Positions 29,955-40,297 of a stretch of 64,000 bases of DNA are shown piece by piece. Both the position numbers and the translations under genes were made by a program. Numbering within the stretch: the first letter of the stretch is position 1; every line of letters starts with the position of its first letter. The notes beneath the pieces were generated by a model. That model did no database searches, was not told the origin of the DNA, and saw nothing but the letters and a program-made list of their open reading frames with translations. This DNA is from Craspedostauros australis. Lineage: Eukaryota > Bacillariophyta > Bacillariophyceae > Mastogloiales > Achnanthaceae. The DNA lies in assembly GCA_026770025.1 (NCBI GenBank), contig JAMXDE010000017.1, forward strand, positions 868,001-932,000. The letters run 5' to 3'.

Positions 29955-32139
29955 TTACTCCGTAAATATGTATTCATGATCCCATTCCTTCCCGGACGAA
30001 AGCAGCTCCAATGCGCGATCCAACTGGGTGGACGGCAACTTGGAGATCATCATGGGCGTGCCGTACCTCTGGCCATGACGGTAGAAGACGAAGGCCGGGA
30101 CCGCCTCCACGCTGAGCTGCCGGCCCATGAGCTTTCCGGCCGGACCGGACGCCTCGGCCTTGGCAAACATGAGATCGTCATTGGTGTTGGTTCGCGCCAT
30201 GCGTGTGTACTGGGGACTCATCTGCTTGCACTTCTTGCAAAACCTGGCGCTCATGAAGATCGCGCACGTGCGATCCTGCTGCACGATATCGGCTTCGATG
30301 CCGTCCATGCCGTTGCTGATCTGGAGGACGTAGGGATTGTCGGATGCGGACGACGACGACGTCTTTGGCAGGCTGACTGTCTGCGATTCGGTGGCTCCCG
30401 ACGCGGATAACGATGATGCCGGAGCATCGGAGAAGACGAACTCTGGGCGCGCACCGGGATTGCTGGATTGGGTCTTTGCCTCCACTAGTGCCGTCTCATC
30501 CGCCAGATCAATCTCTGACAACCGCACGGGCAATCCGTAACGCGTGGTGCCCGATCCCGACGTGTCGCGAGGCCACGTGGTGTCCTCCCAAAAATCGGAC
30601 CAGGCGAATCCGCGCACGAGGTCATTGTTGGCGTTGGCATGGCACTCCTTGTATTTCTGCTTGGCCGTGATAACGACGTTGTTGTCGATGAGGGTCTGGA
30701 TCGTGGCGCCGATCCCGTTTGGCGGAAGGACGTTGGTGGCCCGCGATGATTTCTGCTTGTTGGTGATGGTCTTGACGTAGTCCTTGGCCTTGCCAGGTCC
30801 CCAGAAAACGCCGTTGTCGGCCAGCAGCTCCTGTGACTTGGTCCTGGTGGAGACGTATACATGGCAGTTGTGGCGCTCCTTGAGAAGCGTCGTGACGGTG
30901 GATGACAGATGTTTGAATGGCTGCGGGCTTCTCGGGTTGAGGGGTCCTCGTTCATCGTTGGCTGTGTCCAAGAATGCATCGAAATTGCCAATGGCTTCGC
31001 AGAAGCCAATGTCATCGTCATCATCATCAAGAAAATCTTCGTCATCGTCGTCCTCATCATCGTCCTCATCAATGTCAGAATCTTCCTTCTCTTGCGCCGG
31101 TTGCATTACCTTGACTGTGCATTGCAATGCGATTGGCACACAATTGAGGCACGCATGGGACGCGAACAAAACGTTTAGTTAGTGACCCTACACATGTACT
31201 CATAACCAAACACAAACAAGCAAGCCCCTGCAACAGATGATAAAACAATGGTGACACATGCACGCACGCACCATTCTCACGCAAATTCTTTTGAATCTTG
31301 TCTTCAGAATCCGTCGTGACGAGGAAGACGTCCATCCCCATGGCCGACAATCCGTTGGCCGCAAACTGCGCCACCGCCGATCCGCCCGCCACCACGATCT
31401 TGCTGCCGGCGATGGGGAAGGAGGCTGCGGATGACGAACCGCCAATATCATCGAGCTGCGGCATGACGCAGTGCACGGTGGAAAGAGCGAGGGTGTAGGT
31501 CGCCATGCAATCCTCGATGAGCTGCTTGCTGGGTTCCTTGTTGGCGTTGCGACCAGCAGGCATGACGATGGAGTCGACGTAAATGTGCTGGTCGGCCGCG
31601 GCCGATGCGAGAATGCCGACGACGGACTCCTCCTGGTTGGTGGTCTCGTTCCAGATGGTGCCCGCAACCAGCTGCAGCTGGCCGCACTCCGTTGGGGATT
31701 GGTCGGCGAGCTTGCTCTGCTGGTGCAGCAGGTGCTGGATGGATTCCCATTCGGAGCCATCATAGAACGCAGTCTGCGTGTTCGAAATGGACTTCAATGG
31801 CACGGACGGCAAGGACGCCTGTGCTGTTTCTGCTGTTGTCGCGGTCGCCGCGAGTTGGAGGGACAGCAGTGGCCTTTGCTGCAGCTCTTGTTGTTGTTGT
31901 TGCTGCCTCTGCTGCTGTGGTCTGGCGTTGCCGGACACCCGCGAGGCAGAGCTGACTCCAGCTGTCGCAACTGGATTTGCGGGAAACGAAAATGCGGCCG
32001 TCGTTGATGCCAAAGTTGCGATGGACATCGTGGACACCGCCGTGATGTAATTGTAGGACAGAGCCGATGAGAGCGACAGACTCGACAGAGCCAGCAACGC
32101 GATCATCTTGGCGGTGCTCATTGTGTTCATCCCGGCCAT
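29955..32139 (-). CDS. Thioredoxin-domain fusion protein, probably plastid-targeted
   Basis: Two exons on the minus strand: 32139-31272 and 31114-29955. The 157 bp intron runs from GTGCGT to GCACAG, giving 675 residues. The N terminus has a hydrophobic signal (residues 10-48), then T-A-A-F-S-F-P, which resembles the A-S-A-F-A-P cleavage motif of ochrophyte plastid proteins. A Gln-rich linker follows. Residues 120-290 contain a region ending K-I-V-V-A-G-G-S-A-V-A-Q-F-A-A-N-G-L, suggestive of a nucleotide-binding beta-alpha-beta turn. Exon 2 begins with a strongly acidic run. The C-terminal domain is a thioredoxin fold with active site C-K-K-C at 582-585 and a V-E-A-V-P-A-F-V-F-Y strand containing the cis-proline. 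It likely acts in disulphide exchange or redox sensing in the plastid; both plastid location and cofactor binding are inference. Confidence 0.8.
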
Positions 32140-33121
32140 CGTCGCAGCAGGTTGTCGTCCGTTCCTTCGTTGTTGCGCTTGTTTCGATGTGTGTTGAAAT
32201 GAATGTCGTGGCTATCCGAGCATCCTCTTTCTCTCCACTCGTATGGTATCTCTGTCTGTCCTCAGTATTGGTATTGATATTGGTATAGTATTGGTATTGG
32301 TATGAAAGCTCCTCCTCTTTGCAATGTGAGAACGTCGCGTCTTCTCTCTTACGGCTGCCTTTGGTTGCAGAACATGAAGATGTATGCGAGAATATGGAAT
32401 GAGATGCTTTTGGTTGCAACACAGTGCTGTCTTGTAGCGTGTTGTAGCCCGTTCTGGCGAAGCAGCGTGTGTTCCGCACTGCACAGAACAGGATGCCTTT
32501 GTTCCTTGTTTGTTCCGCACAGTTGGTGTCACCCAATGACATCTGTTGTTCGTCGAGGACTGGTTCTTTGAACACAGATCTTTGCGGCTTGTGGCACTCC
32601 TCAACGATCGGTAATTTGTATTCATCATAAAATAGTCGGTACTTGATACACACACAATACGGAATAACATTCACTTTTTTCCACCGATCCTCCAGTAGTA
32701 GCGCAGAACCGCGCGAGATCCTCCGGCATTTCCTGTTGTGTGTACTGGGGACAGATGGTCAGACTGACACAGATTCATTCAGTCATGCATAACGGATTCA
32801 ACGAAGTTGGCGCCATCAGTTCGTTGATTCATCAAAAGTTGCCAAGGGATCGAATCAGGATACCATGCAATCAGTCAACACAACACAACAACAGCAACGA
32901 CATCCCAGCTTCAATTGCAGACGACCGCATTTTGTTACTATGGCATGTAATGTTACGCATGGCTTGACTGGGACCCTTGTTTGACGGACATGATCTTGTT
33001 GGTTGGCGCGCCTCGCAGCTTCCCTCTTCTCTCTGTGGCAGAAAGAGAGGCACAAAGCTTCCTTCTTGACTGGCACAGCCGTCTCTGTAGAGAGAGAGAG
33101 GAAAGACGCTTCGGACGCAGC
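32140..33121. other. Intergenic region between two minus-strand genes
   Basis: About 980 bp. It holds the promoter and leader of the thioredoxin gene (an interrupted TATTGGTATTGATATTGG run near 32265) and the 3' end of the next gene upstream. A GAGAGAGAGAG run lies at 33092. No gene is supported. Confidence 0.5.
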
Positions 33122-35287
33122 TCACAGCTCCAAGCTATCAAGCTTGGTTTGGATCTGCTCATGGAACATGCCCTGCAACAAGTGGACGTTGCCATCGTCA
33201 TGAAGCTCCAGCGCGCGCTTGATGGCCTCGAGCTGACGTTCGAAGATTTCGCGGCGCTTGGCGAAGTCGTTCGTGGGGTTGGGATTGTTCTTCCAGCGGT
33301 CCAACCCGAACCTCTGCTTGACGGCATCGCGCGACATCCACTGCGGACGCAGCTTGGCCTCCAGCCAGGCCTTGCGGGATTTGGCCATGTGCGTGTACTT
33401 GTCGCAGGACTTCACCAGCGACGCGATGCAGACCTCGACGATGCTCGCGTCCTGCACCAGGAGGTCGTGCATCTCCTGCCGGCGCCTTTCTTCGACGCTG
33501 TCGCCGTCGAAGGCGTCATCGACCTTGGTCTCGGTTCCCGATTGGGCGGCAGCTTTGGCCCGCTCTTCCTTCAACCTCGCCTTTTCCTGCTCTTGTCGGT
33601 ACAGGTCGTTGGTCCAGAGGGAGATGTGCCTGTTGGCAATGAAGAGAGCGAAGCGCGAGTGGTCCAGAGCTCTCTTGTAGAGCTTGGCGATGTCGTACCA
33701 CGACCATCTTCTGTGATTGTTGTTCTTGGTGGTACCAGTTGCAATGGTGTCGTCGTCACCAGCGCCTTCGTGCGGTTCTCCCGCAGCGCTTTCGAACCTG
33801 CTGCTGGGGGCGAAGTTGCCCTTGGATTCTGCCTTGACGATCTGCGCTGCGATGGCGGCCTTGCGCACGACAATGTCGGACTGGGCCGCGGCGATGCGGA
33901 TGAGCAACCGTCGCAGGGTCATTGTGCTCTCATCCGAGGCCGCCGAATCGACAGAATCGCCTGCTGCCGTTGCGCCCGTAATTGCGGCATCGGACGGAGG
34001 AGCAGAAGGTGGTGGGACTGATGCGGCGACCTCTGCGTCATGGATGACCGTCTCCAGACCATAGACGAGGATGGTGCCCGTCTCCGCCTCTGTTGCTACG
34101 GAGGGAGCAGCAGCGTCACCCTGCGTTGACAGCACCTCTTCGATCTCTTCTTCCTCATCGTCGGTGGAGTCCTCGTTGTCGCTGGAGGCAAGCATGGCGA
34201 ATGGGTTGTACGATGGGGACTGTTTTGCTTGCTGGAAGGATTGGTTCAGCTGTTGCTGCTGTTGCATTCCTGCGGCTGGAAACGACGCCTGGTCAGGGTT
34301 GTACGCCTTGGAATGCAAATGCACCTTGCGCAGATCAATCCCCGACCCTTGATTCGCAGCCTGCGCGTTGGCCGAGTTCGGTGTGACGTTGGATGTGGAT
34401 GTGGGAGCGCCAATGGCAGTGGGCTGCGTCGTTGCGTGCACGACTTGGGAAGGGACCATGATGAATTGGATGGGGTTTTGGCGAGTGCCGCGATTGGCGG
34501 CGCTTTCCGTGCGGGCGGCTTGACCCGATGCTGCAGTGGGTTGCAAATAGGCAAAGTTGTCTGGAAGCTGAGCTCGGTTGTTTGGACCGGCCTTGTTGGC
34601 ATGGCCGTGGCCTTTCTTGTGCTTGGAGTAGGTGTGCTGCACGTACTCGGAGTAAGGAACGGGCATGGCGAGGTTGAGATCTTGACGATCCGGATGCGCC
34701 ACGACGACGCCGGGGCTTGGAGCGACGTTGGTCTTGGACTTGAGGCAGTCTTGCAGGTAGTCCAAGTACTTGAGCGAGTGATCCAGAACGTCGATGCGGT
34801 GGCCGTTCCTTGCGTTGCTCTTGACATTGGTGTACTCGTATGCAGACGCGAGCGAAGACGAAGCGGTGTTCACGGAGGCGTAGCTGTTGCCGCCTACGCT
34901 GCTATCATCGGGGTTGCCGCCGGAGGTAGCGCCGCCGTAGAGACAGGCGGTGGCATCCTGGATGCATCGCAGCCAGTGGGAGTCCTCAAGGCCGATGGAT
35001 TGGCCGAGCTTGTCCTTGCGCACAGCAGCCCGTTGGTTCTTTCCTTTGTTTTTGTTCTTGTTCTTGTTCTTGCCGTTGTTCTTATTCTTGTTCTGCTTCT
35101 TGTTGCGGAAGGTCTTCTTACCATCGTTCTTGCCGTTGTTCTTACCATCGTTCTTGCCTTGTTTCTTGCCTCCACTTTTGGCGTCGCTTGTGCCACTGTC
35201 TTTCGCCTTGGCCTTTCCTTTGGCCTTGGCCTTACCTTGGCTTCTTGGTGGCCTTGCTGGTTGCGGTTGCGGTTGCGGATCCTCCAT
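33122..35287 (-). CDS. Unrecognised Lys/Asn-rich protein, 721 residues
   Basis: Single open frame on the minus strand. The ATG at 35287 (M-E-D-P-Q-P-Q) is chosen; the frame extends upstream only to a TTG. Residues 15-85 are almost entirely Lys, Asn, Gly and Gln (repeated N-K-N-K-N, encoded by TTCTTG repeats on the plus strand). Residues 100-470 are Ala/Ser/Asn-rich linkers with short conserved-looking islands (H-W-L-R-C-I-Q-D-A-T-A-C-L-Y, D-V-L-D-H-S-L-K-Y-L). Residues 545-721 are predicted helical: R-W-S-W-Y-D-I-A-K-L-Y-K-R-A-L, then a charged coiled-coil-like stretch, then a C-terminal helix pair. No signal peptide or membrane helix is seen. I do not recognise the family; the basic N terminus could bind nucleic acid. 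Confidence 0.75.
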   Translation of the reverse strand: MEDPQPQPQPARPPRSQGKAKAKGKAKAKDSGTSDAKSGGKKQGKNDGKNNGKNDGKKTFRNKKQNKNKNNGKNKNKNKNKGKNQRAAVRKDKLGQSIGLEDSHWLRCIQDATACLYGGATSGGNPDDSSVGGNSYASVNTASSSLASAYEYTNVKSNARNGHRIDVLDHSLKYLDYLQDCLKSKTNVAPSPGVVVAHPDRQDLNLAMPVPYSEYVQHTYSKHKKGHGHANKAGPNNRAQLPDNFAYLQPTAASGQAARTESAANRGTRQNPIQFIMVPSQVVHATTQPTAIGAPTSTSNVTPNSANAQAANQGSGIDLRKVHLHSKAYNPDQASFPAAGMQQQQQLNQSFQQAKQSPSYNPFAMLASSDNEDSTDDEEEEIEEVLSTQGDAAAPSVATEAETGTILVYGLETVIHDAEVAASVPPPSAPPSDAAITGATAAGDSVDSAASDESTMTLRRLLIRIAAAQSDIVVRKAAIAAQIVKAESKGNFAPSSRFESAAGEPHEGAGDDDTIATGTTKNNNHRRWSWYDIAKLYKRALDHSRFALFIANRHISLWTNDLYRQEQEKARLKEERAKAAAQSGTETKVDDAFDGDSVEERRRQEMHDLLVQDASIVEVCIASLVKSCDKYTHMAKSRKAWLEAKLRPQWMSRDAVKQRFGLDRWKNNPNPTNDFAKRREIFERQLEAIKRALELHDDGNVHLLQGMFHEQIQTKLDSLEL

Positions 35288-36280
35288 CTTGGTGTTGGTC
35301 TTTGTCTCTCCCAACCTCACTCCCTCCTGATCTTCTTGTTCTTGTGCTTGCAACGCTGATCGCAAGTGTTGTGACAACGAAGATCTCTCGCCGCTCTCCG
35401 CCAGCAGGAGCGCAACAAGCAGCGCAGTATTATCGTTGGCAAGCACAAGACGCGGTGGTTCCTGTCTCAACCTCGCTGCTCTCCTTGCCCTGGTGCCGTC
35501 TCTGATGTTGTCTCTTGCGTTTGTGTCTGGTTGGTGAGATCGGTTGGCCGCTCACTCGATTGTCATGCATCGTCACAACCCCAACGGCAAGAATGGATAC
35601 ACGAACCGCAAGAACGAGTGTGACAACGCACCAGAAACGCAACAATCTTCTGTCTGCCCAAGGGGTGTTCTCATCTTTCGTGTGCTTCATCCCCCTTCAA
35701 CGCGGAAACGAACACCAACACGAACAAGAAGCAAGAAAGAGAGGAACCCCAAACCCACACCACCACACGCAAGATACACACGCAAAAAGATCACACCACC
35801 AGAAAACGCGCGCGTCTCTGCCCACAACCAAGACATCAAAGATACCTCAACGCAAACAGCATCCTGGTTCCGACTCCGATGAATGGAATACAACGATTGA
35901 AGTCAAACCAGTCAACTGCGATTGGAGTCAAAGGATTCATCCATCATTGCGGCATTTTCCATCGTGGTTCCGCACCCGCAACAAGCACATTTGCTGTTGG
36001 GCGCATCTCCTCTCTCTCTTGAGCTTTCCTCCTCCTTCGTTCCGCTGTTGCTCGCTCCTCTCCGCATTCGATTCATCCAACGAATCTCATACTCTACGAA
36101 CAGTAGTCACACCGCACATTCCATGCATGCATCCATCTCCACAAGAGCCATACCATACTCTGGATAGCTCTGTCTTTGTCGAATCTTACCTGCCGCACGA
36201 CCCAAACGAGAGATCGATTGTCAACTGAGCGAGAAGTCTGCTAGTCCATACTATACGGACATTGAGCACACAAGTTCGAG
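35288..36280. other. Divergent promoter region
   Basis: About 990 bp between the Lys/Asn-rich gene (minus) and the palmitoyltransferase gene (plus). A plus-strand frame is open at 35515-36228 but begins with TTG, has no domain and is composed mainly of Thr, His, Ser and Pro; it is not accepted. An ACTATACGGAC motif sits about 30 bp before the next start. Confidence 0.5.
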
Positions 36281-38444
36281 ATGGCAAGATCGGCAGCAAG
36301 AACCGGTGCCCGCAATGGTTCATCACAAGCTCCAGCATCAGGATCAGCGCCATCACAAGCATCGGCGGATGCCTCGTCACGACGGCGCAGGTTCTCCCTG
36401 TGGTGCCTCCCAAAGAAGGGACCAGGCAGACGCACCTTCCAATGCACCTTCGCCAACCTGGCGGATTGCGCGCTCATGGCATGCACCACGTTCGTGGAGA
36501 AGATCGTCTACATCCTGGGACCCATCCTCATCTGCTTCGCGCTTGCCATCCTCAGCGGCCTTGGCTACACCTTCTTCACCATCATCCTGCCGATGATGCA
36601 TCGCTACTACGAGCAGAAGTATCCTCACGAGGTGCTGCCAGGTTCGGTTGGACAGGTGGATGCGGATAATGGCCAAGGTGGCCTCTCGTCATTCTTGTCC
36701 TCAATGTTCCTGGGACTGCAGCAGCTCCTATCTCCATCATCAGGGTCATCAACAGGGTCATCAGCAGGGTCGGATTCTTCTCTGCTGGGCAACGCCATCG
36801 ACAGTGCACCTGCAAACACGCACGCGACCCTGATCCCCAACATCTTCGCGGAGAATGCGACGACGGGCGATTGGATCATCATGGGCCACATCCTCATCGT
36901 CTGCTACTTCCTCACCAACATCGCCTTCAATTACTTCATGTGCGTCATGACGAGCAACGGCGGCACCAAGTACGAGAAGGTCGTAAGGGAATTGGCGCAC
37001 ACGCAAGGCGTCTACTTCCCGCAGTCACCCGACGAAGAGACCGAGTTCCGGCTCGACGTCGAACACAAACTGCGCATTCGCTTTCAGAGGCGGCACGAAA
37101 AGGCCAATCCCGGTGCCGTGCAACGCCAGCGACGTCAGCATCTGCAACAGGCCCGTACCAACGCCATCCTGCAGCGCAACACGCAGCTTGCCAAGCAGAT
37201 CAACAGCACGTTGCAGAGCAAGATGCCCATCTCCGCCGCGGCCGTGCAAGATGCGGCGCGTATGGCGGACGATGTGGAGTTGGGTGGTGCTCCGCAACGT
37301 GGTACTGCGGAGGCTGGTGTGGTGCAGGGCAATGTGGTGCAAGGTGGTGTGGCGCAACGGCGGGTTGCCAACAGCAAGGCGAAACCACAAAGACAACCGC
37401 AGCCACAGCAAGTACAGGCAACGCCCAAGCAGATTCGAAGTTGGATGATATTAGCGCCGGATGAATGGAGTTGGTGCAATCGTTCCAAGCAACCCAAGCC
37501 ACCGAGGTCGCATTATGATCACGTGTCGCAATCGCTCATTCTCAACCTGGATCATTACTGTCCGTGGATGTTCAACGCGAGTAAGTCCCACACCGTGCCT
37601 GTTTGCTTGGAAGCAAATGAGAGTGAGAGTTGGACGCCAGCGATGATTGTGCGATGGGTGAAAAATGTGGGGCGTGTTATGGCTATCTGCGCATCGAACA
37701 GAGGTGCGGAACATATCACTTTATCACTTGTGGTGCTATTCTCGGTGCTGTCGCCGCTGTACCACGGTCGCGCTCTCCACTGCGTCGCCCACCACATGAG
37801 TTTTCAAATCTGACATTGCTACGTTCTATCGTCCCCCTTGCCAACATGGAACAAACCAACCAACAACCACGATCGTCGCAGTCGGTTACTTCAACTACCG
37901 CTACTTTTGTACGTTCCTGTGGCTGGTGCATACGGGAATGATGTACGGAGTCTGTATCACGTACGTTCCGTTTGTCAATACCTCAGGTCCACTCTACCGC
38001 AGCCAGGTGGATCAATTCCGTCGGACGGGACACTGGGAACGCATGCATGCCGATTCCATGGTCCCGTTCCCACGCGAAAAGATGCCGATCTCACTGGCAT
38101 TCATGATCTGTCTCGCGGTGGGCATCGCCGTCGCCTTTCTCGGTGGGTTCCACCTGTACCTGACCCTCACGGCGCAGACCACGATCGAATTTCATGGCAA
38201 CTGGATGTCGGCTCGCAAGGCGCGCAAGGCCAAGCGCAAATGGATCAACCCGTACTCGTTGGGCGCGCGTCGCAATTGGCAGCAGGTGTTTGGATCGCGT
38301 CTCAATCCCTTTCTTGCCGTGCTGCTGCCATCCACGCGGCAGCCCGAGTATCTGCCATTGCCGATCGCGGGAGAGCAGGGCAAGCGTCCCGAGTTTCGGC
38401 TGTCCGCTTCCAAGATGCACAGCGTCGAAGACCATATCGTTTGA
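36281..38444 (+). CDS. DHHC-family protein S-acyltransferase (DHYC variant)
   Basis: Two exons: 36281-37580 and 37882-38444, with a 301 bp intron from GTAAGT to CGCAG. The joined protein has 620 residues and reads smoothly through P-W-M-F-N-A-I-G-Y-F-N-Y-R-Y-F across the junction. Two N-terminal membrane helices (about 60-90 and 200-225) flank a Ser/Gly-rich loop. A cytosolic part of about 200 residues, rich in Arg and Gln, precedes the catalytic segment. The active site is D-H-Y-C at 424-427, followed by P-W. Two more helices come after it, with T-T-I-E-F (the T-T-x-E motif) and N-P-Y-S-L-G-A-R-R-N-W near the C terminus, as in palmitoyltransferases. The enzyme would transfer fatty acyl groups to protein cysteines at Golgi or plasma membrane. 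Most zinc-ligand cysteines of the family's Cys-rich domain are absent. Confidence 0.88.
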
Positions 38445-40297
38445 AGCGGGGGATAACTGCTTCAGGTTTAGTATGGAACAGAAACAAGTGGAGCGCTCTA
38501 TACTATTCTATGTACGAGTACTAATACGCCGAGCATGCGGAACGCCGTTCTGTACACTTGCAGAATGAAACATTTGAAACAGCAGACAGACTTGAATACG
38601 GAAGGCAGTTTGTTCGGAGTGGGATCAGCACAGTTTGGAGGTTGGGACAGAGAATGATAGAGGAGTTGGGCACGATCTGCATTCGTATGGTACTCCACCT
38701 ATTTGTAAGGACGAGTACGCTATCAAATTGGTGGTTTTCCGTACTCTGTGTGAGAGTCCACAAGCATCAAGTCAAAGACTGCACGGGCACACGCAATCGA
38801 GAATGATTTCAAAGAGCACCACATGATAGAGCATGGACACGATTACATACTGTACTCGAAGAGTATGTGCTTGCATGAAGACTGCCAGATTTCTGTCAGA
38901 GTGCGCCATGCCTGGAACTGAACTCAAAGCGGACTTGCCAGCAACATGACACATGTGATCATAGTGGGAGTGTGTATCACACACGAACGCATGGTATGTA
39001 GAACAGCCCATTCTTGTCATTCTCGCAACATAGTACGCAATTCAATCCAAACCACTATAAAAGTGATGGGAACATTCCCACACCCAAGAAGGCTCCTTGC
39101 AATCGTCTCTACGCCTGTTGCTTTGGTGCATTCGATCGTCTCGTAAGGTCACGATACTCAAAGGACTACAGTGTTGCCGTTGCTGCCAGCGTGGTACATG
39201 TATGATCCAGTTTTCACAAGCTTCGCCTCTGTGGTGGGCCTTGCCCAAGAGCGCGTCTGAACGGATCCAAAAGAAGGGCGTGGGATTGCCTGACTGCCAA
39301 CAATTGTGAGATGAGTTGACGCGCTCGCGCGGTGCGAGATGGTTGTTTGTTGAATCGATGAGCAACGGCTGTGCCTGTTGCCAACTTTTGCGGATCTTCG
39401 TGGAGAAATTTTGTGCTCCCGAGGCGAGATTTTTTGACCGACATCAATGAAACTCCGACAATTCGCCTTAAGTGGATGTATGTTTGAATGTATACAGTGC
39501 TGTAGATGATCATTTCAATTGTTCGGCACGTTTTACGTGTGCGCATTGTCACACTCCCACCATCGCGGGAGGCAAACGCCAGCAAGGTTTCGAATTTCGT
39601 TTTCAAGACTGATTCTGTGGTGTTGAGGTGAACTTGTTCGCTTCGCGCCAAAGAAACGCTCTGCGTGTGGACAGATTTCTTGGTGGTGTGATTTCACGGA
39701 AGCGACAGTCGCCAAAATCTCCACCTGAGATCACCACAAACACTGCGGAGAGGTGCAGAGCAACACCGTCCCACTTGTGAACAAAGCAAGGCAGCTCCCA
39801 CTTCCCCTTGACCTGACTTCGCTTCACCTCACTCCACTTCGTTTTGCTTGTGTCGGATCATCCTCGCACATCATCAGTGCTACCGGTGGTTTGAAAATTG
39901 GGCATCATCGACGTCCACAAACACACATCACTCCATCACTCCATCATACGACTATTTGGAGAGAGTACGATCTCCGGCTTGCCTCTTCGTCAAGTGCATG
40001 CAAGAGTCCTTCGATCCTCAACTCAGCTCCTCACTTCTCGCAGAGCACTGGGCAGCCAGCATTGAGCATAATAGCACAACCAGCTTCGACACTCTACCTC
40101 TCTGCCAATAGAGAGTATTATATTATAGAATACGACCCTATACATCAAGTGTCAACGTCTCGCTGCGTTGCTATCGGTGCCATCAAGACTCCCTCCCACT
40201 TGCCCCATTGCCTCCTTGTCGCAGCTGCACTCCAGTTGCACTCCATCTCAGAGCAACCTGGACACGGCACAGTTCGAGCCGAGCAAGAGCTGTCAAG
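38445..40297. other. Long intergenic region without a supported gene
   Basis: About 1.85 kb between two plus-strand genes. TACGAGTAC occurs at 38513 just after the stop, with further copies near 38712 and 38852. A GTATTATATTATAG run lies at 40107. A minus-strand frame of 145 codons at 39214-39651 has no domain and is not accepted. Confidence 0.5.

Noticed and set aside
35515-36228. 237-codon plus-strand frame between the Lys/Asn-rich gene and the palmitoyltransferase
   Set aside because: Starts with TTG, composition is Thr/His/Ser/Pro without structure, and it occupies the expected divergent promoter.
39214-39651. 145-codon minus-strand frame
   Set aside because: No homology signal that I recognise, isolated, and composition like surrounding non-coding DNA.
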